Part shown: piece by piece, positions 34,900-48,471 of the stretch
Layout of the letters: the number at the start of each line of letters is the position of its first letter
Numbering within the stretch: the stretch's first letter is position 1
From: Cenococcum geophilum 1.58
Lineage: Eukaryota; Ascomycota; Dothideomycetes; Gloniales; Gloniaceae
Direction: 5' to 3'
Length of the DNA: 64,000 nt
Assembly (NCBI GenBank): GCA_001692895.1
Contig: KV748226.1
Coordinates: 1,118,329-1,182,328 of the forward strand
The notes under the pieces: generated by a model
Databases searched by the model: none
The model's input: the letters and a program-made list of their open reading frames with translations, nothing else
What the model was told of the DNA's origin: nothing
Program-made: the position numbers and the translations under genes

Positions 34900-37800
34900 A
34901 ATATCCGTTTAATTAATTTGGTTAATATTATTGCTTATTATACCTAAAGCAATTTCTTCTTTCTTAACTACTTGTTATGTTTGCACTGTTGCTATAATAT
35001 TATCTCTTAGTAAGATTATACCATCTCCGTATTCTTGCTATTTAAAAAAGGGGTTAGTTTATATTGTGTTAGCGAACCTATTTTCGCGATAACCGTCCTT
35101 TTACTTAGAGTGCACTAAAGCGAATATTTATTCGTTCTGTAACGTTTGCTTTATCTCTAATACTAAATATATATAACCTATTACTCTTAATAGTCGTCTG
35201 GTTCCCTAATTAATTTGTCTTAGGGTTTTATATTTAATCTACTGCTACGCGGCTAGATAATAAACTGTCTATTACTCTTACTAAATTACGCTATTCTTAG
35301 GACGCTAAATGGGAGGCTGCCGATGCTTAGTAACGGGCCCTTAAGTCTCGTCTTGCGGCGTCCGCTCGGTTAATCCGTCTTAAGAAGGTACGTAAGAAGG
35401 TGCGTTTTAAGGAGTAGAAACTTATAAAATAAGGTTTGCAGGAACTTAGCAATAAAAGAACGAATTCTCTTCTAATAGAGAAGGAAATAGATCTAAGTAG
35501 TTCGGTAACTACTCTTCTTAGGTCCCCCTTAGGTGACTTATTCTTTAGTAATTCCTCTTTATTAATACTGCTTAACCTAATCTTTTTTAATACTCTTATA
35601 CCTTTCCTATAGCGTTCTTTAAATTCTCTAGTAGCTCCTAGGTAGTCTTAGTATAGCCTATTTACTTAACCTTATACTATATTTTATTGTTAATATCCTT
35701 ATAACTAATAATCTTTAAAACTTGCTATTCGTCTTCTTCTTATCCTCTATACGTGTCTGCTTTGTAAACTAGTAGCTTAATATTCCCGTATACTAGCTCT
35801 AGTATTGCGATATACTATATAGGGTAGATCTTTATTTTGGCTGGTAGGTTTAACTTAAATATAACCAGTGAAATCTTCTACGTAATTTTAAAAGGTCCTA
35901 GTCTAACGTGGTCTAATTTCTTACTTAGTCGTTAACTCTTAAAATTTTTATATAGTAGCTATACTTTATCTCCCTCCTTAAAATCTAGTCCCTTAGATCT
36001 CTTAGCATTATAGTACTTTTTTATTCTCTCTTATACTTTCTTTACTAATTCTATAAGATCTATATAAAGATTTATTAACGTCTTTATTCTTTTCTTAGCT
36101 ATACTACTTATTTTCTTTGCTTACTATAGTGACAATAATGTTCTTAGCTTATATCTATAATTCGCCTTAAATGGTAATATACCTATTCCTTCTTAAGGTA
36201 TTATATTATATATAAACTGTAACCGACTACCGGACCTTGCATATTACCCTATTTCACCTACGTCAGCACTACCCTTATATATCTTGTATACCTTATATTA
36301 CCCTATTTCGACTACGTATTAGTCTCCCCTTTTATCCTATTACCTATACCTTTCTCATGTATATATACCACTTAATTTCCATAGATTTATAATTAAGTCG
36401 CTTGTTTAATTCCTATACACTGCAAAGCTTATATAAACTGTATAACTAGTAATAGCGATACCTAATTGTTCTATATATAATTAATATAATGCCTTAGATA
36501 CTGCTCTAGTGTCTAATTTAGTTTTTCCGTTTAACCGTCTATCTGTAGATAATATGCGGTAGAAGTTGCTACTTAAACTCCTTACTTCGCTAAAAATACC
36601 TCCCAGAATACTGCTATAAATCTTAAATCTCTATCTAATATAATCTTACTTAGTGCTTTATATCTTGCGAATACTTCCTTAATATAAATTCTAGTAATAT
36701 CTTCCGCTAAGATTTCTTCTATGCATACTATAAAGTATCCCTACTTTATAAGCTTATCCACTATTACTAAGATCGCGTTATAATCTTATCCGGTAATAGG
36801 ATTTTTTAACTTTAGCAACTTAATAATAAAGTCCTATAATATAACCTCCTATAGTCTCTCTGGTGTTTTAATAGGTTATAGCCCTCTATATAGCTTATAC
36901 CTTATTAGTTTATTTCTTTAGCAATTTAAATACTCCTTTATAATCTTCCTAGCTATCCCCTAGATTCCATTAATAATATACTCCTCTTAGAGTCTTAATA
37001 CTAAGCCTATAGCTCTATTATATCCTTAAGTTAATCCCTTATAGAAATCTTTTATAAACTGCTCTGCTATACTTCTTAGGATATACTTCGCTTCTTAATT
37101 TTTATATATATCCATCTATAGATCTTTTAGCTATGCTTCTAGAATTCTTTATACCTAAAAGCTTTCTAGTATCTTATAGACTTTCTCTAACTTATTACTC
37201 TTTTAAGTTACTATAATTTTTAGATAATTATACCTAATTAATCCGTCTATATCTTTTTACAGTAAAGCCCCTAATGGCTTTTTATTATTCTATAGTTTAG
37301 CCTTATAACTTAAAGCATCTGCTTATATATTGTCTGTACCCTTAGTATACTAAATTTTAAAATAGTATTCTATAAGTATCTCTGCCCATCTAACCTATCT
37401 TTAATTAAGTTCCTTTGTTATTAGAAATCCTATTAGGTTTTTATAATCTGTCTTAACTATAAATAGTTTCTCTATACCTTATAAGAATGCTCTCTATTTC
37501 TTTAACGCTATAACTATACCTAATAACTTCTTATTATAGATGTTATAGTTTAACTCTAATAGTGTTATCTTCTAACTATAATATGCCACTAGGTACTATC
37601 CATCTTAATATTTTTATATAAAGTATACTCCTAGTATATAGTTTAATGCATTTATTTCTATAACCGTCTCTAGTTTTAGTTAATAGATCTTAAGAACTGG
37701 CTTCTAGGTACTAAATAACTCTTTAACCTTCTTAAAGAGTTCCTTCTATTCCTCTCCCTATACCTATAGTTCTTCTTTCTTTATTAATTACGTAAATAGC

Positions 37801-40800
37801 TTAATATCTTTTAACTACTATGCTATAAACCTCCTGCAGTAATTACAAAACCCTAGAAATAATCTTAACTACGTAATATTCTTTAGTTCTTACTAATTTA
37901 CTATAGCCTTAATCTTCTTTAGATCTATACTAAGTTAGCCTAGTTTAATAATAAATCTAATAAAATCGGTCTTTCTAGTAAAGAACTTGCATTTTTTAAT
38001 TACTACTAGCATCTGTTCTTCTTGTAGTCTCTTTAAAACCCATTTAACGTATTCTCCGTATTCTTCCTTAGTTATTAAGTAGATAATAATATTATTAAGA
38101 TATACTATAATAAATTTATCTAAGTATTCTTTTAATATATTGTTAATACGCTTCTAGAACGTTGCTAGTGCGTTTATAAGCCCGAATTATATAACTAATA
38201 GTTTATATAGTCCTTCCTTTAACCTAAAGGCTGCCTTCTATTTATCGCCTTCCTTAATTCTAATCTAATAGTACGCCTATCTTAGATCTATCTTTATAAA
38301 GATTTACGCGTTGCCTATCCTATCTTAGATTTCGCTAATTAAGGGTAAAGGATACCTATCCTTTTTGGTAATGCTATTTAACTATCTATAGTTAATATAC
38401 AGCCTTAGTTTGCTATTTTTCTTTAGTATAAATAGTACTGGATATCCCGCTAATAACTGTGATGGTCTAATATATCCCTTTTGTAAATTTTCCTAGATAA
38501 ACTCTTTTAATGCTCTACCTTCTTTTTTGGTAAGCTTATAGATTAAAAAAAACTTTAGACTTATTCTTAGTTCTAACTCTATCTTATAGTCCTATACTGT
38601 ATACTCTAATAGCTTTTCACTTTCTAGTAACTATAGTTTCTTACTATACTTATAGTATCTCTTTAGTACATAACTTAAGCCTCGCTTAGTCTCTTTATAT
38701 ATTACTCTAACTTAGTACTATACTATTTTAGCTTATTATTATATCTTATGGCATTAAGTATCTCTAATATCGACTTAACCTATAATCCAATCGATCTTTA
38801 GATTATATTCCTATAATTAAGGCATTTCTAGTACTGCCTCATCCCGTCCTAATAGTAGGATATTAAAAGATATCTTAATTCGTCTTCCTTTAATAGTTAT
38901 CTAAATAGGTCCTGTTTTAAGATTAATAATCTCTCCTTTATAGGCTATTAGATCTCCTAAAATTGTAACTAATAGGTAAGGTTCCTCCTTTTGTCTATAA
39001 GGTAATCCTATTCTTTTAACTACTGCTAGTAAGATATGGTTCCTTATTGCTCTACTATCTATTAGCGCTTTAAACTGCTAATCTTGCTATTTAACTTATA
39101 AATTTAGGTGTTGTCCTTAAATTTCTTTAAGGGTCTAAGGTTCTACTACTGGTTCCCTCTAATTTCGTAGGCCTCTACTTTTTCTAACTATTGGCTGCTT
39201 AATCCTAGTATACTTAGCTCGCTCTTTAGCTAATGCCTAGTTTGCTTTTTATCTTTAATATACTATAGACACATGTTTTTTAGGTATTCCTACTACTATT
39301 ATCCGTCTAAGTATTCTTCCGTAAGGAATCTTCCTAGTTAAAGTACTAAGCTTTCTTCCTCTTAGACTTCTGCTGGATGCCATCTATATATATATTTAGC
39401 ATTTCTATACTATTACTCGTCTATTATCTAGTATATCCTTATAAAGTATTTCTAATTCTTTTCTTTTGGATTCTTATATATTTTATATATGTCGTCTATG
39501 TACGCAATCTATAATAACGTATAGTATGCTAGGTGCTTTAGGTTAACTCTTAGCTCGTCTTTATCCTTAAGTTTAAACCTTTATTATGCTAATCTAAATG
39601 TTATAACTTTATTTGTAGGTATTAAGATACGCCTCTTGCTTCTCTAGTCCTCTAAATACTCCTTTAGATCTTTTGATATTATAATTAAGGCTCCTTTAAT
39701 ATACGTTATGGCCTTTTTTGTAATTAGGTGGTCTTAGATAACTCTTTTATCCAACTATATATAGAAATCTTCCCACTTATTATTGTGCCTTTGCCTATAC
39801 TACTTTTAGTATAGCTACTAGAGTGTGTACGGCTTGTCCGTAAGGAAGTATCTTTTTATTACTATGTTGTAATAGCCCTTTATATATTATTTTTTAAACC
39901 TAGTTAGGATTCCTAGATCCTCTTTATCTTCCAGTTTAGTAAGCCACTTAGCTCTTAGTGTGCCTGCCCTAGGCCTATTAGTAATTCTTTATACTAGCGC
40001 TCTATCCCTTATACGTCCTAATATACTAGATCTCTTATCTAGTTTCTGTTCTTACTATGCGATAATTCTTTACCTAAATTCTTCTATAGTTTCTTTTAGT
40101 TTATGCCTTATGCTTAGATCCTTAAAGTCTTCGTACTTCTTAATCTTAGTATTAACTTTTTAATCTTTAGTCCGAACACTGTATTCTACTAGTAAGTCCT
40201 CTAGGTCTATATATTTGTCTTCTAGTTTAATTACTATTTGCGCTATAGATTCTCTAATCTATAAAGAAGCTCCTTGCCTTTTACCTATAGGTGTCTTAAT
40301 TCGTACTCCGAATTCTTGGCCCCTTAGATTCTTTAATCCTAAGCTTGCTTCTAACTTAAGCTTAGCTCTAGCCTTAGTCTAACTAGGCTTACTTAGTGTT
40401 TTTATCTCGTCTTAAGAGTCTTAAATCTCACTTATCTTATCTTAAGAGTCTTATGCCTTTAGGAAACTTCGTCCTAAGCTTATTCGTATATTACTAAACT
40501 AAGCCGTTACTCTACTCTATTGGTTATCGTCTATTATAGGTCCTTAAGCTTACCTTATCTTATCTTAAGAATCTTAGTCGTCTCTTATCTCGCTGTGAGA
40601 ATCTTAAGCCTTTGGCCTTTTGCCTTTATTAAATGCCGAAGTGGTTCGCTGTCCTACTTCTCTTACGTCTTGTAAAGCGATAGACATCGTGTCTAGTAGG
40701 GTTTTAATCCCTACTAATGTTCCCTGTTCTATAGTGGAATTATTCTCTACCTCTAGTATAATATTTCCGATAGCTACGTGTTCCTAATAAACCGCTCTTA

Positions 40801-42150
40801 TTGCCTTATCGTCACGAAGTGTTTTGCCTACGTTAAATTTATCGTCCTTAATGTCCGATCTGCGAACTAGTTTATTGGTTCCTCTATATTCTATAGGTGC
40901 TAGCTCCTATAGCTAATAGCTTGCGCCATACTTAGCGTTCTTATAAATTTAGTATGCGTTATTATAACAAAACGCAAAACTTCTAATTAAACATTCTTTT
41001 GTTCCTTGTAGTATATTATTGTCCCTCTATATATATATATTGTCTACTAGTCTTATGCCCTTTACTATATGGTAACTTTACCTACTTTTATAGTCTCTAA
41101 TATAGTGACCCTATTTTCCGCAATTTATATAAGCTCCTTCTTTAAACCATTTTTCTTACTGTAAAGTCCGCCTAAATATCTTCTGCTGCTAAGATCCCTA
41201 ATTCGGCCTCTGCTTCTTAGACCTTTAATTACTTAATCTTTATCCCCTAGGTTTCTATGGGTTCTTACTCTATCTCTTATAGGCTTCTTTAGTACTACTT
41301 AGGTCTATTAGCTCTACGCTATACTATAGTTTTTAACTTAGCTTTTATTATTGCGTACTCTACGCCTTATATAACTGTAGAACTCTATCCTAACCCTTTT
41401 TAGCCTGTTCCCTTTAGTAGATCTAATTATTAATCTTAATCGCCTAATCTATTAATTCCCTTAAGGTATCCGTATCTTTTATTAGGATAATTACGTCCTA
41501 GACTTTAGCCTTAAGTCCTTATTTATACTATACTATAAGCGCCCTATTATTCCACTTAACTTATATTACTAACGTCTGAAACTGTGTTATATACTTAATT
41601 GCTAAGGTTTATTGCGTAATGTCTTAGAGTTTTCTTTCCGCCGTAGTTACTACCTCTAGGTCTCCGAATATTTGTGTAAGTTACTTAATAAATCCATTCT
41701 AGCTTAAGAACATAAACCGTACCTCTTGGTTCGTAGTCATTATTCCGTTTACCTAGATTTTTATTAGGTAAGGCTTAAACTATTTAAGTGCTCTTCCTAT
41801 TAAGAATAATCCTGCGTATACTATTTAATCTATAGGTATTGCCAGCTTAGCTCCCTCTTACGCGACCTTAAAGTATATTTATATAAGAAATCCTTTAAGC
41901 TTTGATCTCTCTCCTAAGTATCTTTTAATTAATAGTAACTTAACCTTTGCTGCGCCTATCCCGTTAATCCTATTTTCCAACGTTATATTATTTTCTGTTA
42001 ACTAGTTAACTATCTCTTATAACTGTCTAACTGTTATAGGTTGCTATAAGTTAGTGTTTACTATACTGGTGTCGTTACCTAACCTTAATATAGTTACTGC
42101 CGTTAATAGCGTTATAGTGGCTGCTTTTAGTGGCATGTTATCTAACTTAC
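34900..42150 (-). pseudogene. G2 gag-pol remnant
   Basis: The minus strand repeats the order seen in G1. Gag with the AAGACGAGATAAG repeat lies near 40400-40600 and zinc knuckle near 41100. RT lies near 37900-38560, integrase near 36000-37000, and the chromodomain region near 35590-35700. Heavy RIP, no intact frame above about 70 codons. Confidence 0.78.
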
Positions 42151-42181
42151 TGTTATTAATACCGTAACCGGGTAGTAATTA

Positions 42182-42607
42182 TATAATGGAACCTAGTAGT
42201 AAGAACTACGGTGGGCTTGTTATTGGGCTAGGTATATAGGAAATGCAAGTAATAATAGTTAATAAGTAATAATAACTGGTGGAGTGGTTGCCTAATAGAT
42301 TAACTTTAATTGTATTCTAAGAATTACTATAAGGAAGGAACTATCTAGGTAGGGACTAAGGGTCCTTAAATATACAACCGTACTCCTATAAAACCCTTCT
42401 TATACGTAATATACGTATGCTCTATCTACTCTGTTATAGATTATATAGATCCTACGGATTATACAGATCACCCTACGTAACCTCGGTTACTATTCCTCGT
42501 CACATAGTTCTATCGGCTCCATCTTAGACCGTGCTTATATTAACCAACTAGCTTCTTCTGTCTCTTCTCTAAGTAGTTATAATATCGTACTTAAAGCGTC
42601 CGTAACA
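42182..42607 (-). repeat. G2 5' LTR
   Basis: 426 bp; its outer end is RIP-altered to TATAATGG (from TGTAACGG). Followed by CTAGC. Confidence 0.9.
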
Positions 42608-42619
42608 CTAGCAGCTATA

Positions 42620-45600
42620 CTAAAAGTGGTATAGGTAGAGGCACAATAATAAATAGGAAGATTTCTATATATAGTTGGATAAGAAAGTTATCCAAGACCA
42701 CCTAATTATAGAAAAGGCTATAAATTATATTAAAAAAGCCTTAATTATAATGTTAAAGGATCTAGAGGAATAATTGGAGGACTAGAGAAGTAAGAGACGT
42801 ATCTTAGTACCTGCAAATAAAGTTATAATATTTAGATTAGCACGATAGAGGTTTAAACTTAGGGATAAAGACGAGCTAAGAGTTAACCTAAAGCACCTAG
42901 TATACTACACGTTATTATGGATTGCGTATATAGACGATATATATAAGATATATAAGAATCTAAAGGAAAAGAATTGGAAATACCCTGTAAGGATATACTG
43001 GATAATAGATAAGTAATAATATAGGAATGCTAAATATATATATAGATGGCATCTAGCAGAAGTCTAAGAAGAAGGAGATTTAATACTTTAACCAGGAAGA
43101 TTCCTTATAGAAGAATGCTTAGACGGATAATAGTAGTGGGAATGCCTAGAGAATACGTGTTTATAGTATATTAAAGATAAAAAGCGAACTAGGCATTAGC
43201 TAAAGAGTAAGCCAAGCGCAGTAGGATTAAGTAGCTAATAGTTAGGAAAAGTAGAGGCCTACGGGACTAGAGGGAGCCAGTAGTAGAGCCTTAGACCCTT
43301 AAAGGAATTTAAAGACGGCACCTAAATTTAGGAATTAAATAGTAAAATTAATAGTTTAAAGCGCTAATAGATAGTAAAGTAACGCAAAACTATATCTTAC
43401 TAGCAGTAGTTAAGAGAATAGGGCTACCGCATAGATAGAAGGAGCAACTTTACCTATTAGTTATGATTTTAGGAGATCCAATAGCCTATAAAGGAGGGAT
43501 TATCAGTCTTAAAACAGGACCTATTTAGTTAACTATTAAAAGGAGATAAATCAAGATATCTTTTAATATCCTACCATTAGGACGGGATAAGGCAGTATTA
43601 GGGATACCTTAGTTATAGGAATATAATCTAAGGATTAATTAGATTACAGGTTAGGTCGATATTAGAGATACTTAACGCCGCAAGATATAATAATAAGCTA
43701 AGTTAATATAGTACTAAGTAGAAGCGACCTATAAAGAAATAGAGAAAGGGCTGAGCTATATACCAAAGAGATACTATAAGTATGGTAAGAAACTATAGTT
43801 ACTAGAAAGTAAGAAGCTATTAAAGTATATAGTATGGGACTATAAGATAAAATTAGAACTAGAAATAAGTTTAAGGTTCTTTCTAATTTATAAGCTTACC
43901 GAAAAAGAAGGTAGAGCATTAAAAGAGTTTATCTAGGAAAACTTATAAAAGGGATATATTAGACCATCGCAATTATTAGCGGGTTATTTAGTACTATTTA
44001 TACTAAAGAAGAATGGTAAACTAAGGCTATATATCGACTACAGATAGTTAAATAGCATTACTAGAAAGGATAGGTATTTTTTACCCTTAATTAGCGAAAT
44101 CTAAGATAGGATAGGTAATGCGTAAATCTTTATAAAGATAAATCTAAGATAGGCGTACTATTAGATTAAGATTAAGGAAGGCAATAAATGGAAGGCAGCC
44201 TTTAGGTTAAAGGAAGAACTATATAAACTATTAGTTATATAATTCGGGCTTATAAACGCACTAGTAATATTCTAGAAGCGTATTAATAATATATTAGAAG
44301 AACACTTAAATTAATTTATTATGGTATATTTTAACGATATTATTATCTATTTAATAACTAAAGAAGAATATAGGGAATATGTTAAATAGGTCTTAAAGAA
44401 ACTATAAGAGGAATAAATGTTAGTAGCGATTAAGAAATATAAGTTCTTTACTAAGAAGACTAATTTTATTAAATTTATTATTAAATTAGGCTAACTTAGT
44501 ATAGATCTAAAGAAGATCGAGGCTATAGTAAATTGGTAAAAACTAGAGAATATTATATAGTTAAGATTGTTTTTAGGGTTTTATAATTACTATAGAAGGT
44601 TTATAGCGTAGTAGTTAAAAGATATTAAACCATTTATATAATAAAGAAAGAAAGAAGAACTATAGGTATAGGGAGAGGAATAATAAGAACTCTTTAAAAA
44701 AGTTAAAGAGTTATTTACCTAGGAGCCAGTTCTTAAGATCTATTAACTAAAATTAGAGACGGTTATAGAAATAGATATATTAAACTATATACTAAGGGCG
44801 TGCTTTATATAAAGATATTAAGATAGATGGCACCTAGTAGCATACTATAGTTAAAAGATAACACTACTAGAGTTAAACTATGACATTTATAATAAGGAGT
44901 TATTAGGTATAATTACAGCATTAAAGAAATAAAGAGTATTCTTATAAGGTATAGAGAAACTATTTATAGTTAAGATAGATTATAAGAACCTAATAGGATT
45001 CCTAATAATAAAGGAACTTAACTAAAAATAGGTTAGATAGGCGGAGATGCTTATAGAATACTATTTTAAGATTTAGTATACTAAGGGTACAGACAATATA
45101 AGGGCAGATGCTCTAAGTTAAAAGGCTAAACTATAAAATGATAAAAAGCCATTAGGGGCTTTACTGTAAAAAGATATAGATAGATTAATTAGATATAACT
45201 ATCTAAAGATTATAGCAACTTAAGAGAGTAATAAACTAGAGAAAGTCTATAAGATACTGGAAAGCTTTTAGGTATAAAGGATTTTAGAAGAATAGCTAGA
45301 AGATCTATAGACGGATATATACGAAAATTAAGAAGTAAAATATATCCTAAGAAGTATAGCAGAGTAATTTATAGAAGAATTCTATAAGGGATTAACTTAA
45401 GGATATAATGGAGCTATGGGCTTAGTATTAAGACTCTAAGAGGAGTATATTATTAATGGAATCTAAAGGATAGCTAGAAAGGTTATAAAAGAATATCTAA
45501 ATTACTAAAGGAATAAACTAATAAGGCATAAGCTATATAGAGGGCTACAACCTATTAAAATACCAGAGAGACTATAGGAAGTTATATTATAGGACTTTAT

Positions 45601-46660
45601 TATTAAGTTACTAAAATTAAGAGATTCTATTACCGGATAAGATTATAACGTAATCTTAGTAATAGTAGATAAGCTTATAAAGTAGGGGTACTTTATAGCA
45701 TATATAGAAGAAATCTTAGCGGAAGATATCGCTAGAATCTATATTAAAGAAGTATTTATAAGATATAGAGTACTAAGTAAGATTATATTAGATAGGGATT
45801 TAAGATTTATAGTAGTATTCTAGGAAGTATTTTTAGCAGAGTAAAGAGTTTAAGCAGTAACTTTTACTATATATTATCCGCAGATAGACGGTTAAATAGA
45901 GAGATTAAATTAGATACTAGAATAGTATCTAAGGCATTATATTAATTATATATAGAATAATTGGGTATTACTATTACTAGTTATATAGTTTGCATATAAT
46001 GTAATACCTTAAGAAGGAATAGGCATATTACTATTTAAGGCAAATTATGGATATAAGCTAAGGACATTATTGTTACCGCAATAGGTAAAGAAAACAAGTA
46101 GTATAGCTAAAGAAAGAATAAAGACACTAATAAATCTTTATATAGACCTTATAGAATTAGTAAAGGAAGTATAAGAGAGAATAAAAAGGTACTATAATAT
46201 TAAGAGATCTAAGGGACCAGATCTTAAGGAGGGAGATAAAGTATAGCTACTATACAAAATTTTTAAGAGTTAACAACTAAGTAAGAAGTTAGACTACGTT
46301 AGACTAGGACCTTTTAAAATTATATAAAGGATTTTACCGGTTATATTTAAGTTAAACTTACCAGCTAAAATAAAGATCTACCCTATATAGCACATTATAA
46401 TACTAGAGCCAGTATATAAGAATATTAAGCCACTAGTCTATAAAGCAGACATATATAGAGGGTAGGAAGAAGATAAATAGTAAGTTTTAAAGATTGTTAG
46501 TTATAAGGACATTAATAATAAAATATAGTATAAGGTTAAGTAGATAGGCTATACTAAGACTATCTAGGAGCTATTAGAGAATTTAAAGAACGCTATAAGA
46601 AAGGTATAGAAGTATTAGAAGAAATTAGGTTAGGTAGTATTAATAAATAAAAATCGCTAA
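42620..46660 (+). pseudogene. G1 pol remnant: RT, RNase H, integrase, chromodomain
   Basis: RT segments ALKEFI, GYIRPSQ, LFILKKNGKLRLYIDYR and DRYFLPLISEI lie near 43910-44105. YFNDIIIY replaces the YxDD box near 44325-44350. RNase H resembles the family near 44770-45110. The integrase core includes VILVIVDKLIK, then TIYYPQIDG and the ERLN glutamate near 45860-45910. A chromodomain tail (GYTKTI, ELLENLKNAIRKV) lies near 46540-46620. This places G1/G2 among fungal chromoviruses. Confidence 0.85.
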
Positions 46661-47373
46661 AGAATAAGTTACCTAAGGGGGACCTAAGAAGAGTAGTTGC
46701 CGAACTACTTAGATCTATTTCCTTCTCTATTAAAAGAGAATCTATTCTTTTATTGCTAAGTTCCTATAAACCTTATTCTATAAGTTTCTACTCCTTAAAA
46801 CAAACCTTTTTATAAACCTTCTTAAGACGGATTAACTAAGCGGACGCCATAAGATAAGACTTAAGGGCCCGTTGCTAAGCTTTAGTAGCCTCTTATTTAG
46901 TATTATAAAAACGGTATAACTCCGCTAAAGTAATAGATAGCTTATTATCTAGTTATATAGCAGTAGATTAAATATAAAACCCTAAAATAAATTAATTAGG
47001 GAACTAGACGACTATTAAGAGTAATAGGTTATATATATTTAGTATTAGAGACGGAGTAAACGTTATAAGACGAATAAATATTTGCTTTAGTGCACTTTAA
47101 GTAAGAGGATAGTTATTATAAAGATAGGTTTGCCAACGTAATATAGACTAACCCCTCTTTTAAATAGCGAGAATATGGAGACGGTATGATCTCACTAAGA
47201 GATAATATTATAGCTATAGTACGAATGCGACGAGCAGTCGAAGAAGAAGAAATTACTTTAGGTATAATAAGTAATAATATTAACCAAATTAACTAGAGGG
47301 ATATTATACCTCTAGTAAACGACTTAAAGATATTAGGAATCTTTAAGGACGAAGATAGAGAGGAGGGAGATAG

Positions 47374-47800
47374 TATTATAGACGCTTTAAGTACAATATT
47401 ATAACTACTTAAAGAAGAGACGGAAGAAGCTAGTTAGTTAATTTAAGTATAATCTAGGATAGAGCCGATAGAACTATATGACGAGGAATAGTAACTAAGG
47501 TTACGTAATATAATCTATATAATCTATAGGATCCGTATAATCCGTAATAAAGTAGATAAAGCATATATATATTATATATAAACAGGATTTTATAGGAGTC
47601 CGGTTATATATTTAAGGACCCTTAATCCCTACCTAGATAGTTCCTTCTTTATAGTAATTCTTAGAATACAATTAGAGTTAATCTATTAGGCAACCACTCC
47701 ACCAGTTATTATTACATTGTTGACTTTTGTACTTGCATTTCCTACACACCTAGCCCAATAACAGGACCTATCGTAGTTCTTACTATAAGGTTCCGTTACA
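47374..47800 (+). repeat. G1 3' LTR
   Basis: 427 bp, pairs with 31626-32052, followed by TATAA. Confidence 0.92.
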
Positions 47801-48471
47801 TATAACAAACACGTAAAGTAACTATAAGTAAGGCTTATTTAAGGAACACTTGGCACTATAATGGCTAGCACTTTTAGAGACTAAGAGTCTTCTATTATAC
47901 TTTTACCTTACTGCTATAAGCAATTAGGAAAAGAGTTTACTTCTTTAAAGCTAGTTCTAAATCCTTAGTCTTAATAACTGCTCTTATAGAGAATAACTTT
48001 ATGTGTAGTCTTCTTCCTTTTATTCTTATTACTAGTAACTATCTCTTATAAGTATTTTACATTTTTACGCTCTGTAATTTTTAATTTAGCATTTTTATTT
48101 CCTTTTAAGTTAAGAGAAGAGCTACTTACTTTAAGAAACCTTAGTTAAGTATATTAGAGGTTAAAGTTAATTTTTAGTACTAACTAATGTTATTATTATG
48201 GAAAAGTCTTAGTAAGGAAAATCTAACTAATTAAATAACTTCGACTGCTGGTTAAAGTTCCTTAATATGTTAATAATTTATATAATAGTCCTTTTTAATT
48301 TACCTTTTCTGGAAAATACTATAAGGCCTTTATTTTAATTTCTTATTATTTCGTTTTATTTAGTTATACGCGCCTATTTACTTTTCTCTTATATTAAGAA
48401 GATACTATTATAACTCTTGTTTTAAAATACTACCTATACGCCTGTTGCGCATATGAAATATTACTATAAAA

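Larger units (their letters stand above)
34406..42607 (-). mobile_element. Chromodomain Ty3/gypsy retrotransposon G2, inverted inside G1
   Basis: 426-bp LTRs at 34406-34831 and 42182-42607 are inverted copies of the G1 LTRs, with CTAGC duplicated at 34401-34405 and 42608-42612. Length 8202 bp. It is the same family as G1 and inserted head-on into it, so it is younger than G1. Confidence 0.92.
31626..47800 (+). mobile_element. Chromodomain Ty3/gypsy retrotransposon G1
   Basis: 427-bp LTRs (TGTTACGGACGC...GTTCCGTTACA; the right copy opens TATTATAGACGC after RIP) lie at 31626-32052 and 47374-47800. TATAA is duplicated at 31621-31625 and 47801-47805. Without the nested G2 and its duplication the element is about 8.0 kb. 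It inserted into repeated unit B and is split by G2 at 34405/42608. Confidence 0.92.
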
